Source: Pomphorhynchus laevis
Lineage: Eukaryota > Acanthocephala > Palaeacanthocephala > Echinorhynchida > Pomphorhynchidae
Assembly (NCBI GenBank): GCA_012934845.2
Contig: WNNJ02001132.1
Location: 29,422-93,421 of the forward strand
DNA length: 64,000 nucleotides
Direction: 5' to 3'
A program made the position numbers and the translations under genes. The notes under the pieces are model-generated. The model had not been told where the DNA came from. It searched no databases and saw only the letters and a list, made by a program, of their open reading frames with translations. Below, in pieces: positions 34,995 to 47,656 of the stretch (positions are counted from its first letter, which is position 1; every line of letters starts with the position of its first letter).

Positions 34995-35830
34995 ACAAGG
35001 ATAATTGCGGGCCAAGATATGACGGAAAGTTTATGGGAGATATGGTTAAAGCGACGAAGACGCAAGAGGACAAGAACAGCAGAGTTTATGATACGTTAGA
35101 GAGGTAAAGGCGTTAAATTAAAATAGTTAGCAAAGGATAGACGATATAAGAACGAAACAGGAGCGGAAGTCGATCAGCCCATGAATGCGAGTGATGTAAC
35201 GAAGAAATATAAATAAGCGCGAACTTTGTCATGAACAAAAGGTTTGAGTGAAAGAAAATTGTCGAAGAGAAAACCTAAGAAAACCGTATTGTCAACGATT
35301 GGGAGAATGATCGAATTAAGAGATAAAAGAGGTAGAGTTATGTCGAGGTGATTAAAGATGACTTTTACAATATTTTTGACTTTTAGGATTAAGAACTAGA
35401 CGAAGAGAGGAAAGATGGTTGGAGTAGATATAAGACAATTTCTGGAAGAAGTAGCGAGGTCGTGGACACCGAGATGATGTGCATAGAGGTAGAATAGGAT
35501 ATCATCGACATGCTCTATCAGATGAAAGTTATGGCCACGATCTATATAAAACAAGTCGCCGAGAAGAAGACAGAAAATAAATGAACCTAAAACGGAGCAT
35601 TGTGGAACACCGTGCGAGATGGATAAATATATAGATGAAAAGGAGTTTAAGTTAACACAAAAAAGCGTTTGGTGAGATAAGATGTAAACCAGGCTACATT
35701 ACGAACTGAGAAACCATAGTCGTGACGAATTCGTGAGTGTAGAAAAGAATAATCAACAATATCAAAGGCGGAAGCCAGGTCAAGAGAGATTATTTAACTA
35801 CATAGTTTCATACCGCTGGATCGAAGTAGA
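34995..35830 (-). pseudogene. CR1/L2-type LINE RT fragment
   Basis: The minus strand reads LDLASAFDIVDYSFLHSRI (motif A), YGFSVRNVAWFTSYL, SHGVPQCSVLGSFIF (motif B) and EHVDDILFYL at the active site, where YADD has become HVDD. A decayed post-RT stretch follows. The 5' and 3' ends are absent. Confidence 0.75.
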
Positions 35831-36248
35831 TAAAGTAAAACATTTGTAATTAGAACGTAAGGCAGTTTGCAAAGTAAACTGCCTAATATAAATTTGAGAA
35901 AACAAGATATTATAGATTGACTTGATATAACACAAGACGCTCAAGAAGTTTAGATAAGATGAAAGAAGAGAAATCGGGGGGAATTAAAATGAAAGTAAAA
36001 GATCAAGCGACAGTTTATTTAGAAGATGACGTATGATGACTGCTTTTTAGTTCTTTGGAAAATGCAGCTACAAATAAAACAATTAAAAATGATTGTAAGG
36101 AACGGTGATATAATGGAATGAATAAATTTATTATTATATAAACCACTAGACCTTACAGATCGTGAGTTACAAAGCATCAAGAAAAAGAAGTCAAATCAAA
36201 GGGAAGTAACAAAATGCGACCAGGACAGTCGATTCTGAGCCACCATTT

Positions 36249-37754
36249 TCAGTTCTTGTCTCCATCTTCGTTTAAATTTGCGCCAGCTAATGTTCGAGTA
36301 GTTGAAAAGATTTTTTTGGCATCGTCTTTAATTGTTCTCATTAAATTCCTTTGAAAACCGTCTATAGGACGCCGCCAAGATTCCTCCTGATCTAAGCATA
36401 ACGTTAACTTAGGTGGTCTATCTCTTCCCATCCGCAGTACATGGCCAAGACAGTGCAGTATATTTTTTCTTACCAGGTCATACGCGGTAACGCCGAGTGA
36501 ACATCGTGAATACACTTCTGCGTTTGATACGCGATCGAGTGGATTTACTCTACTCTTCCAATACATCTACCTTTTCGAACGGCAGACATAGTATTTTCAT
36601 ACATTGCACCGATAAGTTCACATTAGCGCGTGGAAATACCTAAGGTATGGAGAAGTTTCCAGATGGCTAGTCGATTAACTTGGTCAAATGCCGATTTGAA
36701 ATCCAAGAATAATAACACCAACGGCAGATGATACTCTTGATGGACATCCATCAAAACACCAAGGGTAAATATACGATCAATACATCCTCGGTTCGGTCTA
36801 AATTCAGCTTGATTTTCTCTTGTTTGAATTTGCCGCAACGGCCTGATTCTGTTCATAATTACGCTTTCCATGATTTTATATACTACAGGTAGGAGTGATA
36901 TAGGATGGTAATTCGAGCATAAAGAAGTGTTCCCATTTTTTAGAATGGGAATTATAAACGAAGTCTGCCAATTCAAGGACACCCGATTGTGGTTTCATAT
37001 GGATAGGAACATATCCGTCAGATATTCAACAACATCATGACCACCATGCTTGATAAATTTGATCAAGTCCCGCAGATTTTCTGCGTATTAATGTACTAAT
37101 TACTTGACTGATCTCAATACTTCTTGGTGGATTATCGTCGATTTCCAATACATATATGTGCACAGTGCATACTTGACGTCCTTGAAATGTGACATTACTA
37201 TATGAGAATGTTCGAGTGTATGTCTTCCGGTAGAGATTTGTGAAATGAACTCCTTAACTTTCTACCATTGAAGTCGTTTCGAACACTTTACATTACATAT
37301 CGGTTTCCCACAAGCCTGTAACTCCTCTATGCTGACTAGGTGTGTAGAATCTTCTATGGAAACTGAAGAACTTATACGCATTACCATTATTAGCTGACTT
37401 TTGGGCTTAGTTTGCAATTTCTAGCCAATATATCTCTTTATCATGACGGATACTGGCGTGTTATTTGCGAGTAAGAATTGTCGTCAACTTGATATTTCCT
37501 GCAGCCATGCTTGACTTTCTCTGTTCGATGATCATAATAGATGTTTTACTTATCCAGTCGTTTCTAGGCCTTTTGCGAAAAGGAAGAAGATCGTGAGCTG
37601 AAGAATATAGCGCATTCTTGAGTGTTGACCATCGTTCACCGATAAGACGAACATTCTTGTTTCCATCCGGGAGTGGGATAAATTTACAATTAAGCTTGTG
37701 CGATACACCATCAATGTATTTCCTACGTATACAATCAATTTCTAGTAATCCCAA
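36249..37754 (-). pseudogene. LINE family G, RT with internal deletion
   Basis: On the minus strand: WSTLKNALYSSAHDLLPFR and NDWISKTSIMIIEQRKSS, then WQTSFIIPILKNGN, YHPISLLPVVYKIMESVI and LPLVLLFLDFKSAFDQVN (motif A). It then jumps to the C-terminal SNAEVYSRCSLGVTAYDLV, NILHCLGHVLRMGRDRPP. The active-site part is missing between 36623 and 36566. Such HVLRM tails are common in flatworm and other invertebrate LINEs. Confidence 0.75.
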
Positions 37755-37964
37755 TTTCTAGTAGGGCTGTAACTCATGGGTCAACTATGCCTAAAACACC
37801 ATATCTTAATGTGGGTGAAAATAATGGCCACATGGAATTGTCGTTGGTTACACTCAAATTAAAAAGTTCGTCATAAATGATAAGAAAAAACTTTAGGAAC
37901 AAAAAATACTACTATCTCCTTCTTACGATTTGCAAATTTTTGAAATTTATAATCAAGTTATACA

Positions 37965-39030
37965 ATGAGACCAAATCAAATGAGCATGCGGCAATCAACC
38001 GTCAGTCATGATTTTATCAATATTTTGGCGTCGTTGAATTCAAAGATCTCTTCGAGTAGGAACTATTCTCAATATGCTCTCGAGGAAGCAACATATTTTG
38101 CCGAATTTGTGTTACAAAGCATTCCTTTAAGGAAAATTAGTTTGATCCACTGGACACTATAGAAACTTTCTCAGGGAAGAAAATCGTGGTTCAGTGAAAC
38201 TAATTTTCTACTAAAAAGTGAAAATTTGAGATGCACATCTCAAAGAGCGTTCGTTAAGAAGAGCGAATACATACAGCTCATGTCTAACGGCAAAATAGCA
38301 TCTGCTAGTCGTTTACTATCAGATAACACCGTTAATAGGAGGGATGTCTCACGATCCGCTAAATCCTACGCAATTTACATCCACCATCGAGGGAAATTGT
38401 CCAGGGGGATCTTCTGACAGAACCATCAGAAAACATCATACTGTTTTATTTACATCCCTTGATGATTCTCACATAATCCTGGAAGTCGTTGAACGCACGG
38501 CGCTGCAGGACCGTCTAGTATGGATTTGAACATGTGGCGTCATACGCTCAATAATTTCGGGGTAGATCTACGTCACTTGCGAGGGCTTTAGCGAATTTTG
38601 ACATTGCAGTTACCACGGAGATATTATACCCTGATACGCTAGAAGCATTTACATAATGTCGTTTGGTAGCACTTAAAACGAGTGATGGTAACATTCGTCC
38701 TATTGGTATTTGCGATGTCGCTATACGCATTTTATGTGAGGCATTATCGAGGTTGGTTAAAAAAAGCATTCGAGTACAATGAAAAAAAAAGTAAAAAGTA
38801 CCTGGAAAGGGTACGACTAGTTGAAAACAGTCATTTTTCCCCGTTGGTATTCCCACCGTCTGACGGCATAGGCGAAAGCGCATGGCGTATTCTTCAAATA
38901 ATTTCAACGAAGATAACCGAGCTCAGCCATTCCGAATACAATCCAGAATTGTCGAAGCTTAAAACTAAACTAATATTGTCCATTGGTAGAGCTTCATCGA
39001 CTTGTTTAATAGCCCCTCTTTTCACATGAT
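37965..39030 (+). pseudogene. Retroelement family D, internally deleted copy
   Basis: The N-terminal half reads MSNGKIASASRLLSDNTVN, DPLNPTQFTSTI, then in shifted frames MDLNMWRHTLNNFGVDLRH and SDGNIRPIGICDVAIRIL. Near 38765 it switches to YNEKKSKKYLERVRLVENSH and FSPLVFPPSDGIGES, the far C-terminus of the same family. About 2 kb with the whole RT core is deleted compared with the usual element. Confidence 0.7.
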
Positions 39031-39510
39031 CGTTTTACATCCGGTTCGGGGAAGTGAAGTTAGTTAAGAATTAGATGGGCTAGAACAATGATCAAGATTT
39101 TATTTTTTATTCAGATTTAACATTATTTATGACTTAAGTTCTTTTGTAATTTTTAAAAAATAGAATTTTTTACAAAAAATGTAACATATTACTTTCCAAA
39201 TGTTGAAAACGCATGCAGATTTTATTTAATTTTCGGATCGCGTGTAAATAGAAAAGTTTATATTTAACTATTTACCTTGTGGCACTGTGTGAATTGTGAT
39301 TATTCCATCGCCCCATGAATAAATATTATGTGCCACACACAAACGGCTATTTATAAGAATTAAACGCTATCTATTACATCATATTGATCTTATCGTTTAA
39401 TCCACAATTGAACAAATCATAATCCAGTTATTTTTAGATGAATGCAATTTACTAGCGAGATTAAATACAATATCTCAGTATTATATCTCTATTTGAAATC
39501 GTGGAATATG

Positions 39511-39715
39511 CTTCGAAACCTGATAACATATCAGTTCCTCCTAAAGACTTCTAATTTTTATTTTGATACATCGTATATTATTCATTAGTTATTTATTATT
39601 TATTAGTTATTTATTATTTATTAGTTATTTATTATTTATTAGTTATTTATTATTTATTATTTATGTAAAAATATTTTTATTTATATATAATATCAAATAC
39701 GTAGACTTAATTAGC
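39511..39715 (+). repeat. 3'-terminal repeat of the PLGLN element, solo
   Basis: CGAAACCTGATAACATATC opens it and TCAAATACGTAGACTTA closes it. A simple repeat has expanded within it. Confidence 0.55.
39586..39662 (+). repeat. TAGTTATTTATTATTTAT tandem repeat
   Basis: Four or so 18-bp units, nearly perfect, lie within the preceding repeat. Confidence 0.85.
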
Positions 39716-39930
39716 TAATCTGATTGCTAGAAACCGTTGGAAGTAATTTATTAGTCAAATTCAATATACTTTCTCAATAAATTGTAAACGGCTGCAATGT
39801 ATATTAATGAATATTTTTTACCAGAAACCGATTCTAATTACGAAACGATTATTATTAGCCAAATTATTACGGCGTCAATACACATGTATCAATGTATATT
39901 ACTAAAAACTTTTCGAATAACTAAACTTAC

Positions 39931-40002
39931 AGTTTCTCAAGGTTAATTGCAGAGGCAAAAAAATCATCATTGATTGTACGAATCAGATTGTGACTGCAGC
40001 TT
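39931..40002 (-). CDS. LRR gene exon 10
   Basis: This 72-nt exon lies between acceptor atgatattag and donor GTAAGT. It encodes SCSHNLIRTINDDFFASAIN plus LEK, a clear LRR. The exon's 5' edge and the adjoining intron are duplicated about 55 bp away (near 40046-40105). Confidence 0.85.
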
Positions 40003-40169
40003 CTAATATCATAATTTATAAAAGGTACATGGCATTAAAGAATTGATTGTGACTGCAGCTTCAAATAACATAATTGATAAAGGTACATTGCATTAAAGAA
40101 TTTAAAATCAATTTTAAACGCTGTCGTTGATATTGATGTCCTTTTAATAAAAAATACATTTGTATATAG

Positions 40170-41960
40170 TTCTTCGCAGTCGATTGAACCGGACATACAG
40201 ACGATTGGCGACGCGCACAGCTCGCACCCTACACATACTCTCACTGATAGAGATATTGCTGCTACGATCAAGGCATTCCCAGCACGTTCATCAGGAGGAC
40301 TTATGGCCTTCGTCCTCAACATCTAAAGGATATGACGAGTCCGCTCACAGCCTCCGCTGGACAGCAGCTGATAGCTTCGCTAACAGACTTCAGCGACATG
40401 TGCCTGGCTATAGAGTTCCGGCAACTGTGAGGCCAGTCTTGTACGATGCATCGTTATGTGCACTAGCAAAGAAGGGAGGAGGTGTCAGATTTATAGCAGT
40501 GGGCTTCACACTCCGCCGTCTTGTATCGAGGGCCGTCTGTTGCAGTGTGAATGACAAGGTAGTCGCGAAATTGGCACCATCTCAACTTGGCTTCGGGTTT
40601 CGACACAGAGCAGAGACAGTTGCACACGCAGATCGCTGCTATCTAGCGAGCATTAGCAGTGGACAGGCTATGTTTAAAATCGACTTCGCAAACGCTTTCA
40701 ACACTCTGAGCCGCGATGCGATGTTGACAGTAATAGGCGGAGAGCTAATGGAGCTGTATCCATACCTGTTTAGCTGCTACTCCAGCAAATCATTCCTACG
40801 TTTAGGCAAGTACACGTTGATATCAGGCGAGAGACCACATCAAGACGATCCTTTCGGTCCACTGCTCTTCTGCCTGACTACCTCGACACGGGCAAGGCGC
40901 ATCAAGTCGAGTGCAATATCTGGTACATAGATGATGCCACGTTAGGTGGTGATGTGAACACGTTGCTCTCAGACTGGAGTATGTTGACGGCTCGAGGAAA
41001 GGAGCTGGGACTCGTCATCAATGTTGGCAAGTGTGAGCTCATTACTGACGACAACGATGTTGTGAGAAGTTTCAAGGCAGTCGCTCCAGACATCAAACAC
41101 GTCGATCCAGCATCATCAATGTTACTTGGAGCACCAATCGGATGTGTGCAGAGCGTAAACAAGACATTGGGAATAAAGCTGCATGAATTACAACGTTTGT
41201 CTAGCCGGCTATCGCTTCTAAAAGCTCACGATGCGCTGTTCCTGCTAAAAACTGCTTCGCGATACCGAAGTCGATGTTCACTCTAGGCAGCGCGCTATGC
41301 TACAGGAAGCAGCTGTTGTTTGAATACGACAACGTAATTCGGTCGTCGTTGCAGTCCGTCCTCAATATTGCGCTGTCCGACAGGGCATGAGACCAGGCAT
41401 CACTACCGGTTTCTAACAGCGGACTTTGCATCAGGAGAGCGACGGATATAACTCTACCGGCCTTCATATCATCGGCCGCTGGGTCGCAAACACTCATAAC
41501 TCGGATCTAGCCAGATCGACTAAATGACTATTGCGGTAAAGGCGAAGAGACATACACTACTGCAGTGACCGAATGGTAGTCTCAAGCGGGTTTCATACCA
41601 ATCCAACACTCCGCTACAGAACAGAAATTCTGGGATAAGCCGTTTGTTACTGTCCAGGGAGCAAAAGTGTTGTCAGAGGCACTCTACCAGGCGAACAAAG
41701 CGCGTCTAATTGCGACTAATGCACCTCGTTCCGGGGCTTCCTTTACACATGTCCCTGTTCATCACTCGGCACAAGACTCGACGACTCGTCACTACGCATC
41801 GCCATTGCCCTGCGCCTCGGTGCCCCAGTCTGTCTGCCACATGTATGTGTCTGCGGAGCGGATGTAGACGCCAGCGGACGACATGGGCTCAGCTGCAACA
41901 AGTCCGTGGGCAGACTGTCACGACACAGCGCAGTCAACGATGTTAACTTGAGGAGACGAG
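40170..41960 (+). pseudogene. LINE family E, RT and downstream (3'-truncated)
   Basis: It is GC-richer than its neighbours. DIAATIKAFPARSSGG, LRPQHLKDM, then GGGVRFIAVGFTLRRLVS, AMFKIDFANAFNTLSRD (motif A), DDPFGPLLFCL (motif B), WYIDDATLGGDV (active site, frame shifted), LKAHDALFLLK. Further on, VLNIALSDRA, FWDKPFVTVQG and a zinc-like VCHMYVSAE. It is cut near 41960, just after SAVNDV, so the C-terminus (as at 4905-5172) is missing. The higher GC and good motif survival suggest a younger insertion. Confidence 0.78.
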
Positions 41961-41969
41961 CAATAGACA

Positions 41970-42590
41970 AGACTCAGACACAATTTATTATTTGAAATTT
42001 TTAATTTTTTTGAAAATATCGTCGTCTTTGTAACACCAATAATTATGCAAATTATTGGTGTTTTGTATTTTTGAAATTATTTGTTAAAAAAAAAACAGAA
42101 AATTGATATTGATATTCAAGTAATAAAATAAATATTTGTATTCCTCTGAATTATGCAAACTACGAGTTTGCATAATTATATTATATTATTAATACATAAT
42201 TATATTTCCGAAATCGATTGTTTACAATAAATTCTAAAATTACAACTTTACGTTATAACGTTGGTTATGCCAATACCACGAAATGTTCGATTGAAATTTG
42301 TGACCCAACATTTACTTTATAAGACCTCCTATTGACACTTCGAGAAATAAACTCAAATGACTCATGATTTTGATAACTTTCTGAATGACGTTATTATGAT
42401 AAAGTGCTATTAATTTTGAGCAATTTGATACAACAAGATATGCATTTTATTTAAATTACAGGGTATAAAATACTGCGCTTTACTATAGAATAATAATTAA
42501 CTATATATTTATTAGAAATTATATGTTACGAATATTAATGTTACAAAAAAATATTTGATTAATTAATTTTTATCTTAACTTATAATGATA
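41970..42590. other. AT-rich intron, nothing recognised
   Basis: Several palindromic AT runs but no coding segment. Confidence 0.4.
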
Positions 42591-42595
42591 CTTAC

Positions 42596-42667
42596 AAAGA
42601 TTTTAATTTATTTAGATACTGCTTAGCAGATAGAAATTGAAGATCATCGAGTAGGTTGTAGTCAAGC
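42596..42667 (-). CDS. LRR gene exon 9
   Basis: This 72-nt exon lies between acceptor ctgtatttttag and donor GTAAGT. It encodes LDYNLLDDLQFLSAKQYLNK plus LKS. Its last eleven bases and donor are the same as those of the exon at 13157-13228, as expected for duplicated repeat exons. The junction with exon 8 is CTG (Leu). Confidence 0.82.
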
Positions 42668-42669
42668 CT

Positions 42670-43810
42670 AAAAATACAGATAACAAAATATTAATCTAAC
42701 CGAGTTAAGAATTGATATTATAAAAATATAAAGTAAATTAATTAAGATTTAATTAATTTGAAAATATTACGAAAAATGATTAAGATTTTAATTTTGGGTT
42801 TTAGTTAATCAGAGCATCTATTTATGTTAATTCTTTTTGAAGGAACTTAAATGAGTCCATTCTTAATGGAATTAAGCAATTATTTAAAAGTCTAATTAAT
42901 CTTTTAATCTTTATAAAAAATTAAAATTATTAATTAAAAATTATTCAATTAATATTATATTATAATAAATAATTATTTATTAAATCATTTATTGTTTCTA
43001 TTTATCTATTTTCTATTTAAATTAAGTCATTTTCTTTGCAGTCATTTTCCTTATAAAACAGACGATTCCATCCTTTTCGGGATGTAAGATGTGAAGTAAT
43101 CTAAACGCCTAATTTTGAAGTTCACTTATCGATAGCACGAATATAATCTTAATTCAGTTTGCCAGTGAGAACATCCATATTGGGCCGAATAATCGATGCT
43201 ACAAGAGCGTTGATAGACATTACAGTGGACCCAAATGCTGGGTCTGCTATATCGATCGATTGATACAACTCCAGTCAGGCCAAATTCACAGAAAGTTAGG
43301 CTTGCTGTCATGCGTCATCAGAGATTCGAAGGTTAAGCACTTTAGTCAAAATGGATAGAATCATCAGGTCGAAGGTTCGATATGAATGTTTGAAAATTTT
43401 AACAATTTAAATATTCTCTTTAAGATATTTATAAATTATAATTTTCCAAATAAATGTTGCTATGGTAAATACAAGGGGGTTGTAATTCACTTATTTTTAG
43501 TGGACACAAAGTCAACTATGTTATGGTAAATAGCATAACTTAAATGCAAATTAAAATATTACAATCCAGATTATAGAAGTATAATGTCGTATTTTCTCTA
43601 GAATGATTTCTTATATATAATTCAATTAAATATTACAAAAGGAATAAATTAACTCTAGATATCACTTTTATGCATCTTAAATACATGTACAAACTTGTTA
43701 TTTTCTGTTTTTGCAAATTCACAAAGAACGATATTCTCAGTTACATTTTACAAATTTAAATTAATTTATATAAACTCGACAACGTTTAGTATTTAAACAT
43801 TTCGAAACTT
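42670..43810. other. AT-rich intron with a GC-richer middle
   Basis: The part at 43020-43400 is GC-richer and ends in a B-box-like GAAGGTTCGATATG, so it may be a decayed tRNA-derived repeat. No copy elsewhere in the window supports this. Confidence 0.3.
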
Positions 43811-43812
43811 AC

Positions 43813-43881
43813 AGAAGAATTGCTGTGGAAATTTTCTTCTGCGCTACTTGATGTGATTGCAATCTGTTGAAACGAAGATCC
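43813..43881 (-). CDS. LRR gene exon 8
   Basis: This 69-nt exon lies between acceptor ttcattaag and donor GTAAGT. It encodes DLRFNRLQSHQVAQKKISTA plus IL. It lies only 48 bp from exon 7, one of the smallest introns of the gene. Confidence 0.75.
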
Positions 43882-43929
43882 CTTAATGAAAGATTAGATA
43901 AGCTAATCGTTTTGAACAAATTTACTTAC

Positions 43930-43983
43930 ATAAGCTGTGTATAACATTCTAACTCAAAGTCATTTGGATTGCCAGTTAATCGT
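43930..43983 (-). CDS. LRR gene exon 7 (short repeat)
   Basis: This 54-nt exon lies between acceptor cgacatatag and donor GTAAGT. It encodes RLTGNPNDFELECYTQL, an LRR start followed by a shortened tail with one Cys. Phase is 2 at both ends, with TTA (Leu) and ATG (Met) junctions. Its length is the least typical of the set. Confidence 0.6.
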
Positions 43984-44394
43984 CTATATGTCGAAGAAGC
44001 GTACAATGTTAACTGTTAAAATTATTAATTTACAGTAAAACTTATAATTCATAAAGTAATTTTTATAATAAATTATTAAATATATGCTTTATTAATTTTC
44101 GAAGCCTTCTGTTGGAAGAATCTTCCAAATCCTTAAATTATTGAACAATTTTAAATCACCTTGATCAAATTCAGAGTCAATAAAACAAAACAATCAAAAG
44201 AAATAAACTTCAAAATTTGCTATTTTTAATGAATCTGTAAATATATATATTTGATGTATTTATTATATAAATTAAACACTTGTTTGAAAACGTGATATTT
44301 CATATATTATAACGTCATTAACAGATATTTCACAAAAATAATATTTTACTAAAGGTAACTTAACAGGCACCTTCTGAGGTAACTTAACAGACAC

Positions 44395-44640
44395 GTAACT
44401 CCTTAAGACACGTTCTGAGGATGTCTAGGTATTGCCTTCCACGAAGGTTTTTCCCAGTCAGACTCTCTGAAAAGAGACCTCGAGGTAGACCTATCGATAC
44501 CAATTGAAATATCAAATCTCCCAACTGGTCAAGACCGCTTTGGACTATCTGAAAGAGAACTCTGGTCTGTCGCACAAGATCGCAATGTTTGGAGAAATTC
44601 GTTCGTACACTGCCTTCACGACAACCGGACCAGTGGTTAA
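44395..44640 (+). pseudogene. LINE C-terminal fragment
   Basis: VLRMSRYCLPRRFFPVRLS, KRPRGRPIDTN and, in another frame, ERELWSVAQDRNVWRNSFV are the usual end of CR1/RTE-like LINEs (HVLRM...RGRP...DR..WR). Nothing upstream remains. Confidence 0.65.
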
Positions 44641-44649
44641 CAAGAAAAG

Positions 44650-45475
44650 TCTTGTGTAATATTATTTTTTTCTCTTGTCAAGAAATTGTTGTTGTAACTT
44701 AACAGATAACATTTTTTGAAAACGTAAATATAATATGTGATTTATTATATATTATAACATTATTGATTGATACTTTAATAAAATAGCATTATACAAAAAG
44801 TTTCTTAACAGCTAGGAAGTATGAACATATTTCTTTTATATTTTCAGTATTTTGATATATATCAATATCATTATCTCTATGAATTTTGGAAAAATTCAAT
44901 GTTTGAATAATCGTTTAAACAACCGCCTAAATTGTGATTTGTTTTAAAAACACCAAAATTATCTTTTAAACAAAAATCGAAATTTTCAAGTTATGAATTT
45001 GAAAGATTTTTTTGTTGTAAGTGATGCATTGCCTATTGGCGAGGTAATTCATCGTTTATTAAATATAAAAGGATTTAATGGTGTAATAAAATGTCTATTT
45101 AATACAACTATTGCAAAGATCTTAGAATGAGATAGATGGCGTTGATGCTTCCAGTCGAGTTCACCAACTCTGGGATCAATGCTTTTTAAGTAGTCACTAA
45201 TCTTATCTTTTTAATAAAATGGTGAGTTCTTTGTTCAATAAGAAATTTGAAAGCATCATTAAATCCTCGAGTATGATAAATGAAGCAAAACGGTTAAGTA
45301 TAACATTATTAATTAAATTAATAATTTAATTTAATCATATTTTAATTTATTAATAAATTAAAAATTTAATAAAATAAGGGTAATTGAAATTAATACTGGT
45401 ATAAAAAACACTATTTCAGTTTTAATTCTACAAAAGAATTTTTAGAAAACACAACAGGAACACTTAAGAACTTAG
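44650..45475. other. AT-rich intron, nothing recognised
   Basis: A small GC-richer patch at 45120-45190 encodes no recognised protein. Confidence 0.4.
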
Positions 45476-45479
45476 TACA

Positions 45480-46003
45480 AATATAGATTTATATTATATA
45501 AATCTAGATTTAGTAAATATTAAAGAACCGTTAGTAAAATTAATTAATCTTACATCCAGAAAAAGATATACATATATATGTTATAATAACTATAAGGCCT
45601 ATCGAACGAAAATTAAACCATCAAGTAAATATAAATATATGGATAAAATTGAATTTAATAGAATCCTTAAATATTTTGATAAATCAAAATTATTTAAAAG
45701 TAGGGACATCTATATTTAGACAAATAAAAGGTGTTCCAATAAGTGGTGATAGTAGCCCAATTATAGCTGACTTGTTTTTAAGCTTTATAGAATATGAATT
45801 TGTTCATAACTGTTTAAAAAATAAATCTAAATTATATAAAGATATGAAATATATATTTTGATACATTGATGATTTATATGCATTTAACTCCAATAATTTT
45901 TATAAAATAAGCGAAAAAATATATCCAGGTAGCCTTATTCTTAATAAAACCAATATTTATGATACTGACTGTATAAATTTAGATATGAACATTAAATTAA
46001 TAT
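45480..46003 (+). pseudogene. PLGLN element RT, partial copy 1 of 2
   Basis: LDLVNIKEPLVKLINLTSRK, YKYMDKIEFNR, IFRQIKGVPISGDSSPIIAD, LFLSFIEYEF and YIDDLYAFNSNN occur over broken frames. It stops at MNIKLI, and a second partial copy begins about 40 bp later. Confidence 0.68.
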
Positions 46004-46029
46004 AAATTAAAAATATTTTTAATAGTAGT

Positions 46030-46680
46030 AGTTATTTCAAATTATTTAGACAAGTAAAAGGTGTTCCAATGGGTGGTAATAGTAGCCCAATTATAGCTGA
46101 CTTGTTTTTAGGCTTTATAGAATATGAATTTGTTCATAACTGTGTAAAAACTAAATCTAAACAATGAAGATATATGAAATATATGTTTCGATACATCGAT
46201 GATGTATGTGTATTTAATTCTAGCAATTTTTATTCAATAAGCGATCAAATTTATCCAGAAAACCTTATTCTTAACAAAACCAATATTGATGATAAAGAAG
46301 GTGTATATCTAGATATGAACATTAAATTAACATTAACTAAAACTACTATTAATTTATATCGTAAAGATGGCATGTTTAAATTTATAATAAACATATTTTT
46401 GCATGAGCATTCATACATACCATATAATATAAAATATAATACATTCAATTATGAAATTTTAAGACTTGCTACAATTTGTAACGATATTGCTTTTCTTCAA
46501 AATCATTTAAGTAATTTAATTGATTCATATTTTAAGCTAAGTTACTATACAAATATTATCAAACAGAAAATAGTAAAATATATAAATCAACACAATAATT
46601 TTAAAAACAAATTTAAAATCATTGGCAGAAAAATTTTATTGATAATAAATAATATACTTTGTATTAGAATATAATACTAG
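46030..46680 (+). pseudogene. PLGLN element RT, partial copy 2 of 2
   Basis: It begins at RQVKGVPMGGNSSPIIADLF and runs on as KYMFRYIDDVCVFNSSNFYS, GVYLDMNIKLTLTKTTINLY, FLHEHSYIPYNIKYN and IVKYINQHNN to the end of the frame. One stop lies near 46165. It is the best preserved 3' half in the window. Confidence 0.72.
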
Positions 46681-46684
46681 ATTA

Positions 46685-46945
46685 TCAATTTGGCCCCGCT
46701 GCTGTAATGGTTCGAGGAATTGGGACCAAAACCTGACAGCATATAGTTCTTTCTAATGACCTCTAATCCTAATTTGGATACAACTTTTGTTATTTATTAG
46801 TCAATTCATAAATTGATTTTTTTAATTTCAATATTTTATTTTAAGATGATTAAAGTCATATAATAATTAGCATTAATTATTATAATAATAACATTATTAT
46901 AATTAATTTTTATATTAAATACATAGACTCAGTAAACTGGATTGA
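46685..46945 (+). repeat. 3'-terminal repeat of the PLGLN element, attached
   Basis: It follows the RT frame directly: GGCCCCGCTGCTGTAATGG, ACCTGACAGCATATAG, GACCTCTAATCC, and ends TTAAATACATAGACTCAG. Confidence 0.62.
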
Positions 46946-47026
46946 TTTCTTTTATTTTCAAAGTTTAATCTTTGAAAATAAAAGAAAGATGTATAAGCTT
47001 GCTTACCAAAGTAAGCATTTGAGTCA

Positions 47027-47557
47027 TTATATATATTTTCTATTGTTATTATTTACATTTATTGTACGATTATAGTATTTTGTATTACAATAACTGTCTA
47101 TTATACAACTTAGCCTATCATAGTCGTTAATTAATTTTTGATTTATTGAACATATGATATCTTTAGAAAAACTTCTTATATTTACATAAAGATCTTTTAG
47201 CTTATTATCACTTAAAAGTTGTTTTAATATTTCTAATTGTTCATTTATATACATATCTTTTTTAATATTTTTAACTCTATTTTTCCTATTCCTTTTATCA
47301 CCATGACTTCTTGGTTTGCGTTTAACCGGATTATTATAATATAGTTGTTTATTATGTATTATACTACTTCTGCCAATTCCTTGTACCACGTCATTCAATC
47401 CTAATGGGTACATGGAATTAAGCGTTTTAATCCAAAAATCTTCTTTTTCTAATAGTTTTTGATTTAATATTGAAATGTTTTCTTCGATAATATGTTCTAA
47501 AATAATTAACTTACAGTTTTTTATATCATAAGCATTTGTAAATAAACATTAAAGTAT
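47027..47557 (-). pseudogene. PLGLN element 5' half (inverted)
   Basis: This is the longest 5' piece. NAYDIKNCKLIILEHIIEEN, LEKEDFWIKTLNSMYPLGLN, DVVQGIGRSSIIHNKQLYYN, KRKPRSHGDKRNRKN, and on to SIDQ-like sequence ending NVNNNNRKYI. It is open for about 175 codons. Its left end faces the 3' end at 46945. Confidence 0.68.
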
Positions 47558-47656
47558 CAATAATTAAAAATACGTCAAGTATTACGTATTTATTATATTA
47601 TTTTTCATTAAACATTTTGTTTTTGAAAATAGCTATCATATAAAAAGAAAACATAC

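Noticed and set aside
39270-39355. Open minus-strand segment RLCVAHNIYSWGDGIITIHT between AG and GTAAAT
   Set aside because: Its phase does not fit the LRR gene at its 3' end and no family is recognised.
44101-44165. LRR-like minus-strand reading (DLKLFNNLRIWKILPTEGF)
   Set aside because: No GT donor follows for about 90 bp and the acceptor phase does not fit.
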